64,000 nt of DNA from UBA4416 sp963422675 (GTDB lineage: Bacteria; Bacteroidota; Bacteroidia; B-17B0; Aurantibacillaceae): NCBI GenBank assembly GCA_963422675.2, contig CAXVYS010000013.1, positions 1-64,000 on the forward strand. Direction: 5' to 3'. The position numbers and the translations under genes are program-made. The notes beneath the pieces are model-generated. The model saw only the letters and a program-made list of their open reading frames with translations, was not told where the DNA came from and made no database searches. Each line of letters begins with the position of its first letter. The first letter of the stretch is position 1. Positions 44,001-51,881 of the stretch are shown here, in pieces.

Positions 44001-44213
44001 TCTCTCAATGGGAACAGTTACCTGTTGTTCCACTTCTTCAGCAGCCCGGCCATCGTACTGTGCTACTACTATCACGCAGGTATCTGCAATATCAGGGTAA
44101 GCTTCGATTTTTAATTGCGTGAAACACCAATAGCCCAGAGCCATAAGTACAAGACTGATTGATATAACTGCCCAGCGGTTTCGTAAACTAAATATGAGTA
44201 GGTTCTTAATCAT
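41067..44213 (-). CDS. czcA: HME-family RND heavy-metal efflux pump (CzcA-like)
   Basis: The 1048-residue inner-membrane proton antiporter has twelve predicted spans and two large periplasmic loops. The N-terminus (IEAYPDIADTCVIVVAQYDG) and KDGTDDYFARQQVIERL are HME hallmarks. In TM4 the sequence DFGIIVDGACVMAE holds Asp400, Asp406 and Glu413, the arrangement of divalent-cation exporters (CzcA/CnrA type) rather than the Cu(I)/Ag(I) CusA type, so Co/Zn/Cd/Ni is more likely than copper. It is the last gene of an apparent operon with a TolC-like channel and adaptor, from which it is separated by mgtE and a DUF190 gene. Confidence 0.93.
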   Translation of the reverse strand: MIKNLLIFSLRNRWAVISISLVLMALGYWCFTQLKIEAYPDIADTCVIVVAQYDGRAAEEVEQQVTVPIERALQNTPNVLDRRSRTIFGLSVVQLTFKDGTDDYFARQQVIERLAGAQLPNGVAPELAPLSTAVGEIFRYVVEAPPSLSKTQLRDLQDWVIKPALLQVPGIADVTTFGGPLKQFHILTAPDKLRKYNLTLQAVIDAVNANNQNTGGNVISTGGQGFAVRGLGAIKTEQDIQNIVLKSDNGVPVFIRDVATVEITPPPPSGVLGYFVSNDSIDVNSGVEGIVLLRRYENPSEVLKLLKAKMADLQDSELPEGVTLRPLYDRSFLIDHSLETVAHTLFEGISIVVILLIFFLGSIRSALVVALTIPFSLLFAFILMKIAHIPANLLSLGAIDFGIIVDGACVMAEHLIRKYRTATIEEKKQGILKITLLAAQEVGREIFFSVTIIILAYMPILLMTRVEGKLFSPMALTLAFAVIGSMLAALTFIPVLISFSYKKALADYEKPIKEHKNIVLDFISRMYAKTLSLFMKAYKKTVLIGFGIVAVFILFGLKLGTEFLPTLDEGSIFLRGNFPAGITIQENASYAHKIRETIGKYPQIAFVITQTGRNDDGTDPFPANRNEILIGLKEYKLWSDTITKKELVSKIKAELQNELPSVTFSSGQPIIDQVMEIVTGSAADLAVSIVGDSLVMMRQKADSIVKIVKSTKGADNVNIEQEGPQEQLAITINREAAARFGINVADIQNMIEAAIGGKVISTLYDGTKRYDIVVRFLPEYRNSIDAIKNIQVPSANGSLIPMSQLSDIHYVEGQTNIYRYGSKRMVTVRTNIKGRDQGGFVKELQKKIDGKIHVPKGYSIIYGGQYENLERAGKQLAFTIPLTIILVFLFLFMLFKNIQHTMVTMSCILFALGGGIVALLIRGYYFNVSAGVGFVSIFGISVMAGVLLVSAINRVSGSDNLNLETNILTASKEQLRALLSILIVAIIGLVPAAISSGIGSDVQRPLATVIIGGLTSTLLFAPVIIPPLYFWLTKNKKVKRQEEDSETP

Positions 44214-44216
44214 TAA

Positions 44217-44522
44217 TTACCATTTTTCTACTTGCTTTGTTATGATCAGGCATTTGTTTATCAAGGGCCTTAGTTTAGTTAATACGTTTCTCACTTTTTC
44301 TTCCTCATCAATAAACAGGATGATCATGGGGATTTCGTCAAAGCTAAATAGCAAATCCGGCCGCTTCATTAACTGACTGGGACCAAAGCCGCTATCAGCC
44401 CTGATTACGGTTGCGCCGATGATTTTATGTTTAATGAGAAATTGCATAATGAATTCTTCCTGCGACTGTGTCTCAACAAGTTCATCTCTATCGAAAAATA
44501 ATTGTGCCTGTAACATTTTCAT
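44217..44522 (-). CDS. DUF190 PII-like small protein
   Basis: The 101-residue cytosolic protein has the ferredoxin-like PII/DUF190 pattern: an opening strand (MLQAQLFFDRDE), GATVIRADSGFGPSQ as the variable T-loop base and a central IPMIILFIDEEEKVRNVL. DUF190 proteins are trimeric nucleotide-binding relatives of GlnB and CutA1 and often neighbour ion channels or transporters. The gene is inserted between mgtE (1 bp away) and the RND pump (3 bp away), which argues for translational coupling and a regulatory role in cation transport. The effector is unknown. Confidence 0.82.
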   Translation of the reverse strand: MKMLQAQLFFDRDELVETQSQEEFIMQFLIKHKIIGATVIRADSGFGPSQLMKRPDLLFSFDEIPMIILFIDEEEKVRNVLTKLRPLINKCLIITKQVEKW

Positions 44523-44523
44523 T

Positions 44524-45903
44524 TTATAATAATGTGCCTTTTAATAAAATTGCTGCGATTGAAAAATAAATAATTAATCCCGTTACATCTACCAGGGTTG
44601 CTACAAATGGAGCGGAAGACGCTGCAGGGTCGAGCCTGCATTTTTTTAAAACCATTGGAACCATTGACCCACTTAATGTTCCCCATGTAACAATACCGAT
44701 TAACGAAAAGAAAATAGTTAAAGCAATTAAAAACCAGTGATCTCCATAATTATACCACTGGAAATGCTGCCAAACAGCAATGCGAATAAACCCGATAGTA
44801 CCTAAAATACACCCCAATGTTAAGCCCGATAAAAGTTCACGGCGCATAACATACCACCAATCTTTTATATTCAATTCCTTTAAGGCCATTGCACGAATAA
44901 TAAGGGTTGCTGCCTGTGAACCACTGTTTCCACCGCTTGATATAATTAAAGGAACAAACAAGGCTAAAACAACCGCTTTTGAAATTTCAATATCAAAATA
45001 TCCCATGGCAGTGGCTGTTAACATTTCACTTAAAAAAAGAATAATGAGCCAGCCGGCCCGTTTTTTAATTAACGAAAAGAAAGGTGTATTAACGTATGGA
45101 TAATCCAATGCTTCTAATCCCCCAAATTTTTGAATGTCTTCTGTGTCTTCACGTTCAGCTATATCCAGTACATCATCTACAGTAAGTACACCCAGTAATA
45201 TATTTTCGTTATTAACTACCGGCAGAACGCTTCTGTCGTATTCTTTAAACACATGAATGGCAGTTTCTTTTGTGTCGTTTATATTAAGGCTGATATAAGA
45301 ACCATCCATAATACTTTCAATGGTTTGAGAAGGATCGTTTAAGATTAATCTTCGGCAGGGAATATCATCAACTAATTTACCTTCTTTATCTACAACGTAT
45401 AACACATTTGCCGTTTCAGTATCCTGATGATTATTTCGCAAATGCTCAGTTGCCTCAGCAATTGTCATTTTAGCAGATATGGTGGCAAAATTTGTATCAA
45501 CTCCTTTAGCGATACTATGCTTTGGAAATCCTATATAATTATAGGTTTCATTTCTTTTTTTCTCAGAAAGTAATTCCAGTAATGAACTTTGTTCAATACC
45601 ATGTAGCAACGAAAAGAATTCAAACCGGTCATCGGATGATATTTGATTTAAAATAGAGGATGCTATTTTTTTTGAAACGCTGTTAATAATTCTCTTTCGT
45701 AGTTCAAAATTGAGGTAAGGAAAAATTTCAACCTGAAATCGTTCAGATAAAGAAATAAAAGACTGAACCATAGAATCGGCAGGTAAAGACGAAATGAGCT
45801 TGGCTACTTCAGCGGGATGCATATAATTTTTATTATTGCCCAAATGAAGCAACTGGCTAAAGTCACCTTTTAATATTTTATCTCTTATGTCTTTAAAATT
45901 CAT
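44524..45903 (-). CDS. mgtE: MgtE-family magnesium/divalent cation transporter
   Basis: The 459-residue protein has the full MgtE layout: an N-terminal helical superhelix (about 1-130; HPAEVAKLISSLP), two CBS domains (about 135-255; NVLYVVDKEGKL, SVLPVVNNENILLGVLTVDDVLD) and five membrane spans (about 285-455). The pore motif is SSGGNSGSQAATLIIRAMAL, and DPAASSAPFVATLVD is a conserved C-terminal stretch. MgtE is a Mg2+ channel gated by cytosolic Mg2+. Finding it between the adaptor and pump genes of an RND efflux operon is unusual and suggests linked control of divalent-ion uptake and export. Confidence 0.94.
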   Translation of the reverse strand: MNFKDIRDKILKGDFSQLLHLGNNKNYMHPAEVAKLISSLPADSMVQSFISLSERFQVEIFPYLNFELRKRIINSVSKKIASSILNQISSDDRFEFFSLLHGIEQSSLLELLSEKKRNETYNYIGFPKHSIAKGVDTNFATISAKMTIAEATEHLRNNHQDTETANVLYVVDKEGKLVDDIPCRRLILNDPSQTIESIMDGSYISLNINDTKETAIHVFKEYDRSVLPVVNNENILLGVLTVDDVLDIAEREDTEDIQKFGGLEALDYPYVNTPFFSLIKKRAGWLIILFLSEMLTATAMGYFDIEISKAVVLALFVPLIISSGGNSGSQAATLIIRAMALKELNIKDWWYVMRRELLSGLTLGCILGTIGFIRIAVWQHFQWYNYGDHWFLIALTIFFSLIGIVTWGTLSGSMVPMVLKKCRLDPAASSAPFVATLVDVTGLIIYFSIAAILLKGTLL

Positions 45904-45909
45904 TCTGTA

Positions 45910-46914
45910 TTAATAACCAAAACTTAACCCCTTTAGTTGCATCACCCCTTTAATGGCAAGCAAATCGCCACTTTTTACACCGTTAAAAACTACAATTCTA
46001 TCATTGATCTGAACTCCTGTATTTACTTCTTTACGTATAAATGTGGTAGCGTTAGTTTTTACAAAAACGTACTTTTTAGCTTGTATGATAATTAAGGAAT
46101 TTTTATTGATGCTTAAATTATTGCCTTCACTTACGCCAAAAGAAACGGTTGCAAACATGCCCGCTTTTAGTTTTCCGTTTAGGTTATTCATGCTTACTCT
46201 TAGTTTAACCATACGGGTTGATTGGTCTACCATGTCTGCAATATCTTGAATTTTACCATCAAATTTTTCGTTGGGAAAAGAGGTAAATTGTAATACACAA
46301 CTACTTCCTTCTTTAATTTTACTAATCTGATTTTCGGGAATATCACAAATGATATAGGCGGTTCCTGGTAAGGCTTTTCTTAATAACTCAGGTTGAAACC
46401 CACCAGCTCTGAGTTTTGTTTCATGCTCAATATTAGCGGCCCTTTCATTGGCTAAATTAGTTTCTTCCATGGCTAAAGCAGTTTGTGCTTCCAGTAAATC
46501 TTTGCCTGTTGCGGCACCATGCAGTTGAAGGTCTTTTGTTCTTTCCAGTTCGGTTTTCTTTTGCTTAATATTAATGTTTTGAATTTGACTGATATTAATG
46601 GAGTGCTGAATGAGCTGAGTATAATTTGCGGCAAGATCGGGGTTTTCAAATAAAATAATATTTTGATTTCCTTCATCTGATTTTATAACAGTAGCAGATA
46701 CTTTAGCAGGAGCTACAATTTCAGCATTTAAATCTGAATTGGATATTTCCTCCGTTTCAAAAAAGGCAATGGTTTTTGTATTAGGAAATACAATTTTAGT
46801 TCCATTGTCAAAAACTTGCGGAGTTAAATTTTCAACCTGCTTCTTGTGATTTTCTTTACTCCCGCAAGATGTAAGTAAAAGCAATATCCAACTATAGCTG
46901 AGTAATATTTTCAT
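45910..46914 (-). CDS. RND efflux periplasmic adaptor (CzcB/CusB-like lipoprotein)
   Basis: The 334-residue membrane-fusion protein is a predicted lipoprotein (lipobox LLTSC, Cys17). A coiled-coil hairpin (about 95-165; IKQKKTELERTKDLQLHGAATGKDLLEAQTAL is the two-helix region) is flanked by a lipoyl/barrel-sandwich domain, then a beta-barrel (about 185-255; ADMVDQSTRMVKLRVSM) and a membrane-proximal domain with GVQINDRIVVFNGVKSGD. It bridges the RND pump and the TolC-like channel. The gene lies 2 bp after the channel gene and 6 bp before mgtE. No His-rich metal-binding N-terminus is seen. Confidence 0.9.
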   Translation of the reverse strand: MKILLSYSWILLLLTSCGSKENHKKQVENLTPQVFDNGTKIVFPNTKTIAFFETEEISNSDLNAEIVAPAKVSATVIKSDEGNQNIILFENPDLAANYTQLIQHSINISQIQNINIKQKKTELERTKDLQLHGAATGKDLLEAQTALAMEETNLANERAANIEHETKLRAGGFQPELLRKALPGTAYIICDIPENQISKIKEGSSCVLQFTSFPNEKFDGKIQDIADMVDQSTRMVKLRVSMNNLNGKLKAGMFATVSFGVSEGNNLSINKNSLIIIQAKKYVFVKTNATTFIRKEVNTGVQINDRIVVFNGVKSGDLLAIKGVMQLKGLSFGY

Positions 46915-46916
46915 GT

Positions 46917-48173
46917 TTATTGTGCCATTTGATTAATTAAGCCGGAAGTATATAACAATTGTATATAGCTTTGCCGGTAAGATTGTAGTGTTTCGTAATA
47001 CTGTTGTTGAGTGTCAAGCCAGCTGCGTTGTGCCTCTAAATAATCAATGATCGACGTACCGCCACGTATATAAGCGTATTTTACATTATTCAAAATTGTG
47101 GTCGATTGATCGATGAGAGGTTTAAAGTTCTCCACGTTCATTTTTGCTGTTTGATAGGCATTATACGACGTTGTAATTTCTGTTTGAATTTGGAGCTGAG
47201 TTGAAACCAGGCTTTGTTCGGATTGTTGCTTAATTAAATTTGATTTCTTTATTTCCCCTTGATTCCTTGAAAATAAAGGGATTTGGAGGGTACCATAAAA
47301 TCCTACATAAGGAACTGTGTTTTGTGGGTTATAAATGGCCCCTAATTCAGGATTTGGCCAGGCCAGTGATTTCTGCAGTTTTATATTTGAATTTGCAACA
47401 TCGATAGTTGATTTCAACGTTTGAATATCAGATCTATTGGATAAGGCCACCTGTAGTAAAGAATCCACTGCTGCCGGAAAGGCAACATTAAAATTATCGG
47501 TTGAATCAATGGCGATGTCTTCCTGAACGCCTAATAAATATTTTAAATTCAATACCTCATTTTTATAGTTTTGAGAAGCCGATTTAATTTGTAAGGCATA
47601 TTGATTGGCTAAAAGTTCGGTTCTTGAAAGATCTGTTTGAGTGATCACCTGATTTTTAAAACGGAGCTTATTAATGATTACAAGGCTGTCTGTATTATTT
47701 TTCGCTAATTGTAAAAGATCCAATTGCTTTTTGGAAGTCCATACATCTACCCATTTTGAAGCAACTTCCTGGTACAAAACTCTTTCTGTTTCGTTATATT
47801 CTTTTTGGTTCAAAGCAACATTCTTTTCAGCAAATTCAATTTTACTTCTTCTTTGTGCAGGTAATTGAAACTGCTTGGTTAACTGCCACCAAACCTGCCT
47901 ATTTTTACCATCGCTCCATTGCGTATTGGGAGCATAATAGCCGGGTTTCATTAATTGTAAAGATTGATTATTAAGTGTAGGGTTTGGCCTTAATTTAGCG
48001 GTTACGATATCTGCTTCAGAAATGCCCACATTAAAATACTGCGTTTTTAATATAGGGTTGTTTACCCTGGCTATTTGAAGTGCTTTTTGCAGGCTGTAAG
48101 ACGTTTGCGAGATGCCGGAATAACATATCGATACGAAGTAAATGACAATTATGCGCTTTAAACTATAATGCAT
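46917..48173 (-). CDS. TolC-family outer-membrane efflux channel (CzcC/CusC-like)
   Basis: This is a roughly 418-residue outer-membrane protein with a signal peptide ending near SGISQ. It contains two TolC repeats: helices rich in Gln/Asn/Ala with the family stretches ALQIARVNNPILKTQ near the N-terminus and IIDYLEAQRSWLDTQQQYYETLQSYRQSYIQLLY split near the end. An earlier in-frame ATG at 48200 adds MFLIMIKLK, while MHYSLKRIIVIYFV at 48173 gives a standard signal peptide and is preferred. It forms the exit duct of the tripartite pump with the following adaptor and the RND protein. Confidence 0.9.
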   Translation of the reverse strand: MHYSLKRIIVIYFVSICYSGISQTSYSLQKALQIARVNNPILKTQYFNVGISEADIVTAKLRPNPTLNNQSLQLMKPGYYAPNTQWSDGKNRQVWWQLTKQFQLPAQRRSKIEFAEKNVALNQKEYNETERVLYQEVASKWVDVWTSKKQLDLLQLAKNNTDSLVIINKLRFKNQVITQTDLSRTELLANQYALQIKSASQNYKNEVLNLKYLLGVQEDIAIDSTDNFNVAFPAAVDSLLQVALSNRSDIQTLKSTIDVANSNIKLQKSLAWPNPELGAIYNPQNTVPYVGFYGTLQIPLFSRNQGEIKKSNLIKQQSEQSLVSTQLQIQTEITTSYNAYQTAKMNVENFKPLIDQSTTILNNVKYAYIRGGTSIIDYLEAQRSWLDTQQQYYETLQSYRQSYIQLLYTSGLINQMAQ

Positions 48174-48271
48174 CTTCAATTTTATCATAATTAAGAACAA
48201 AGGTGAGCAAAAACAATAATAAAAACGGTTAGAAAGGCCTTAAAAAAATATTAGAAAAACATTAGAGTGTT

Positions 48272-49636
48272 TTAGTCTTTGCTATTAGGTAAAATTACTT
48301 CAAAGGTTGTTCCTGAATGATCTCCTGTTTCAACAGAAATAGTTCCATGATGAAGTTCAACAATTTTTTTTGTCAATGGAAGCCCAATGCCATTCCCATC
48401 GGCCAGCACTTTGTTTTTTCCACGGTAAAACGGTGTGAAAATTTTATGCAGGTCTTCTTCCGAAATACCAATGCCCTTATCTTTAAACTGTAAAATGGAT
48501 GAATCCTGCTGTATTGCTATGGTAATAGAACAATGTTTATCTATCGAAAATTTACAGGCGTTTTCCATTAGATTTATAAAGGCAGTTTTTAAAAGGTATT
48601 CATTTCCTTTTACAAATCGTTCTTCGTCTATATTTCCTTCATACGCCAGGCTGATGGTAAACAATTTATCGGAATTCATTACCTGGTTTTGTGCGTCTAA
48701 TAAAATTTCATCCAGCCGTACCTCTTTAAATGTAATAACAGAAGGATCGTAACTTGCTTTGGCAAAATCGAGCAAGCTATTAGAAAGCTTTGCCAGTTTT
48801 TGTGAATCTACCAGTACATTATGAATAACCGTTTTATATTCTTCCAAATTTCGTTCTCTGATCACCGCCAATTGCAACTCCGTAATAATGGTAGACAATG
48901 GTGTTCTTAATTCATGCGAGATATTGGAAACAAAATCTTTTTGTGCTTCAAATGATTGCTCTAACCGTTCAAGCATTTGATTAAATGTTTTGGCTAGTTC
49001 CGCCAACTCATCTTTTCCCGTTGAATCAATTCGGAGATGAAGATTAGTAGCAGAGATGTTTTTGGCCTTATCATTCATTTCGACAATGGGGGTAAGCGCT
49101 TTTTTTGAAAAAAACCTCCCTAAAGCATAAATAAATATGATGGCACATATAAACATAATTAAACTGTTTTTACCTAAGCTTTTCAATTTACTATATCCGT
49201 ATTGGTCGAAAGCAGTAGCAATAACAATATAGTTTTTTCCTTCAAATGTGTATTTAAGACCAACTACCTGCCAGTCTTTTTGATAAAATTCAATCAGGTT
49301 TTTATTTCGGATACTGTTAATCATTTGTTGACTCTCTTTTACAGCGTCGATACTAATGGCATCGTGATAAAGTAATGTAAAGCTGGTGTCATAAATCGCA
49401 GTTTCTACTTCATTTAAAACTTCCCTGTTACTCAGGTAAATGGTCTGTAATGTTTTTGAATCTACTTTCGCATTAAAAAACAAGTTAGCCTTTGTAATGG
49501 CTTCTTTTTTTAAGCTTTTATAGAACTCAGTTTCTCTATTGGTTGCGGCCGAAACATAAATCAGAGCAGCAAATATTAATAAAATAGCTGCTGTTAGCGC
49601 GGTGAACAAAAGACTTAATCTGTTTTTTATTTTCAT
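48272..49636 (-). CDS. Two-component sensor histidine kinase (HAMP-HisKA-HATPase)
   Basis: The 454-residue kinase has two membrane spans (about 9-30 and 157-174) enclosing a periplasmic sensor of about 125 residues. A HAMP domain (about 175-225), HisKA with phospho-acceptor His241 in NISHELRTPLS, and a HATPase with an N-box (NLMENACKF), G1 (FKDKGIGISEEDL) and G2 (GNGIGLPLTKKI) follow. The start overlaps the response-regulator stop by 4 bp (ATGA). It lies directly upstream of the efflux/MgtE genes, like CusS/CzcS kinases, so it probably senses periplasmic metal ions. The periplasmic domain has few Cys or His, so the ligand is not obvious. Confidence 0.93.
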   Translation of the reverse strand: MKIKNRLSLLFTALTAAILLIFAALIYVSAATNRETEFYKSLKKEAITKANLFFNAKVDSKTLQTIYLSNREVLNEVETAIYDTSFTLLYHDAISIDAVKESQQMINSIRNKNLIEFYQKDWQVVGLKYTFEGKNYIVIATAFDQYGYSKLKSLGKNSLIMFICAIIFIYALGRFFSKKALTPIVEMNDKAKNISATNLHLRIDSTGKDELAELAKTFNQMLERLEQSFEAQKDFVSNISHELRTPLSTIITELQLAVIRERNLEEYKTVIHNVLVDSQKLAKLSNSLLDFAKASYDPSVITFKEVRLDEILLDAQNQVMNSDKLFTISLAYEGNIDEERFVKGNEYLLKTAFINLMENACKFSIDKHCSITIAIQQDSSILQFKDKGIGISEEDLHKIFTPFYRGKNKVLADGNGIGLPLTKKIVELHHGTISVETGDHSGTTFEVILPNSKD

Positions 49637-50319
49637 TCTTCTTTAAAAATAAATCCCATTCCTGATTTAGTATGAATAAGCTTTTTATTAAACGCTTTAT
49701 CAATTTTTTTTCTTAGGTAATTGATATAGACGTCAATAAAATTTGTTCCTGTATCTAAATGGGTATCCCATACTTTTTCTGCAATTTCTACTCTTGATAA
49801 AACACGTTCTTTATTGTTCATCATGTATTCCAGTAACTTAAATTCTTTCGGAGTAAGGCTTATTTCTTTTTTATTTCTGGAAACAAATTTGGTTTGCAGG
49901 TTCATTTCGAGATCGCTGTAGGTTAAAATGAAACCGTTGCTGGTGTTACTATTTGCAGAATGCCGATTGATCAGTTCTCTGATCCTCACATGTAGCTCCC
50001 TAAAATCAAATGGTTTTACCAAATAATCATTTGCTCCGGCATCAAACCCTTCTACTTTATCATCAGTAGTACCTAGTGCCGTAAGCATAATGATTGGTAC
50101 ATTCGGTTTTACTTTTCTGATTTCTTTGCAAAGGTCTATTCCGTTTATTTTTGGCAATACAACATCTGTAATAATCAAATCAATATCATGCATCAAAGAA
50201 AGTTTTTTTCCCATTTCCCCATCATAAGCAATTATTACCTCGTAACCGTTTTCTTCCAGTCCTCTTCTTATAAGACTGGCTACACGCTCTTCATCTTCGA
50301 TAATAAGTATTTTATGCAT
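49633..50319 (-). CDS. OmpR-family response regulator (CusR/CzcR-like)
   Basis: The 228-residue regulator has a receiver domain (Glu8/Asp9, phospho-acceptor Asp52 in LIITDVVLP, Lys in DYLVKPFDF) and a winged-helix DNA-binding domain (about 125-226; SLTPKEFKLLEYMMNN, NFIDVYINYLRKKID, TKSGMGFIF). It is the first gene of the likely seven-gene operon and overlaps the kinase by 4 bp. The 230 bp upstream contain its promoter and the end of a terminator from the next gene. Regulation of the metal efflux/Mg transport genes downstream is inferred from the arrangement. Confidence 0.94.
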   Translation of the reverse strand: MHKILIIEDEERVASLIRRGLEENGYEVIIAYDGEMGKKLSLMHDIDLIITDVVLPKINGIDLCKEIRKVKPNVPIIMLTALGTTDDKVEGFDAGANDYLVKPFDFRELHVRIRELINRHSANSNTSNGFILTYSDLEMNLQTKFVSRNKKEISLTPKEFKLLEYMMNNKERVLSRVEIAEKVWDTHLDTGTNFIDVYINYLRKKIDKAFNKKLIHTKSGMGFIFKEE

Positions 50320-50463
50320 GAGATGCTTATTTACTGTAAATGTAAGAATAAAGTTTATGGGATAACTACCGATGTTACATGGAGATTGATTCTCCCGAAA
50401 ATCTCATAAGCATTTATTTTAATCAGATGGAATTGTGGAATCACCATCAAATGGTATTAATTT

Positions 50464-50498
50464 AAAACCCCTGTAAGTGTTTAATTTACAGGGGTTTG
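50464..50498 (-). terminator. Terminator after the small T9SS cargo gene
   Basis: AAAACCCCTGTAA pairs with TTACAGGGGTTT around a loop of about 8 bases, and TTTTAAA follows on the minus strand. It isolates the gene at 50552-51595 from the regulator gene. Confidence 0.88.
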
Positions 50499-50551
50499 TT
50501 TTAGTTAAAACTCCATTTGCCATAGAGTTTTTCAGTACTATAAAAAGATAC

Positions 50552-51595
50552 TTACTGAATAATTAATTTTTCTACTCCCTTTGCATTTTTACCGCTTACA
50601 TTGATATGATATACTCCGGCAGTTAAACCGCTAATATCAAGTGTTTCATTATACATACCCGGTTGTAAATTTGGTTTGGATACTGCTTTAACAACCTGGC
50701 CTAATGTATTTACAATTTCAATCGTATACGATTCGTTTTGAGTTAAAACAAAATGAATATTTACCTCATTATTAGCCGGATTTGGGTAAGCTTTAAAAAT
50801 AATATCATTTAATTTATTTTCTCTTATACCCAATGGAATGCTTGATAATGAACTGATTTGAGTTTGCATTTGATCGGTAGTTTGTGCACCTGAAGTTACG
50901 ATATGAGTATAACTTACAGAAAATAAAGGCCATTTAGATGAACTATTAAAATAATTATAAATAGTTTGATCAACAGTTCCTGTAATAGAACCAAAAGCCA
51001 GGGTAAAACTAACATTTTGTTTTGTTTTCAGTCTTAAGCAACTACTCAATGCAGTCCCATTTAAATTTAAGGTTCCGGTTGCATCACCGTTAGTTGTTAT
51101 CGTTCCTGAAAAAGGTCCTGAAAAAGAAGCAGCACTAATGGTACCACCTACAGCATCAGTATTGGTATAACCCATTGCCATAGGATACTGGGCAATAACT
51201 GCAGAATTTGTACTGTAATTAAGAACAGCCGTAAGTCCTGAAAAAGAAATTTCAGCACCTAATAATTCGTAACTGGATGCTGTTGATTTAAAATAAGAGG
51301 TATTAGTTCCATCATTTAGTAAAATGGTTGAACCGGGGAAACTCGCTGAGTTTGTAGAAGTGGAAGGACTCAAATAAGAGTTTGTTACAAGTGCGCCGGA
51401 TACCAGGTTTGTTAAATTCCATGTTACGCTAGAACCTGAAGTACCCATAGGCATAGCTGTAGCATTCGAATCAAGGGTTCTGGTATCATAAGTATCACCA
51501 ACTATCGGCTCATTAGCTGCTTTGGTTAATGTGGTTTGAGCGTTAAACTCAGAAATACCGATAAGGGAAAAAATAAGTAAGTAGATTTTTTTCAT
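50552..51595 (-). CDS. T9SS type A sorting-domain secreted protein
   Basis: The 347-residue protein has a signal peptide (MKKIYLLIFSLIGISEFNAQ). A Ser/Thr/Asn/Gly-rich beta domain follows (about 21-255; e.g. GSSVTWNLTNLVSGALVTN), which I do not recognise beyond its likeness to other Bacteroidota 'T9SS type A' proteins. The T9SS sorting domain (about 265-347; FKAYPNPANNEVNIHFVL...VEKLIIQ) ends in the usual basic/aliphatic tail. It has no LytTR-like boxes upstream, unlike the 9-19 kb cargo genes. It stands as a single transcription unit with a strong terminator. Function is unknown. Confidence 0.87.
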   Translation of the reverse strand: MKKIYLLIFSLIGISEFNAQTTLTKAANEPIVGDTYDTRTLDSNATAMPMGTSGSSVTWNLTNLVSGALVTNSYLSPSTSTNSASFPGSTILLNDGTNTSYFKSTASSYELLGAEISFSGLTAVLNYSTNSAVIAQYPMAMGYTNTDAVGGTISAASFSGPFSGTITTNGDATGTLNLNGTALSSCLRLKTKQNVSFTLAFGSITGTVDQTIYNYFNSSSKWPLFSVSYTHIVTSGAQTTDQMQTQISSLSSIPLGIRENKLNDIIFKAYPNPANNEVNIHFVLTQNESYTIEIVNTLGQVVKAVSKPNLQPGMYNETLDISGLTAGVYHINVSGKNAKGVEKLIIQ

Positions 51596-51836
51596 GTAAT
51601 ATGTTTTTAGTTTACCAAATATAATTTTTTTTAAATTAAAAAGCTATTGTAATCTGATTTTTCTGATGTAACCAACTATACAATGTGTTGTATACACTAT
51701 TTCTAAGAAGCAATTTTTTTAAGATCTCATGCTGCATTATTAGGATAGACTTAAAATAAAATGCCCAACAAATAATGGAATTATTTCCCCGTTTAGTAGT
51801 TAAATCATCATATGACCCGATAAACTTGTTATTTCT

Positions 51837-51877
51837 GTAGGTAAAGCTTCATCTTAATGAGAACGCTTTTACCTACA
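51837..51877 (-). terminator. Hairpin terminator after dabB
   Basis: GTAGGTAAAGC (51837-51847) pairs with GCTTTTACCTAC (51865-51876) with one bulge. It lies 5 bp past the end of dabB on the minus strand. Confidence 0.65.
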
Positions 51878-51881
51878 CCTA

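Noticed and set aside
41067..44213. Assignment of the RND pump as copper/silver CusA
   Set aside because: The TM4 motif has the Asp-Asp-Glu arrangement of divalent-metal pumps, and no Met-rich copper site was seen in the adaptor.
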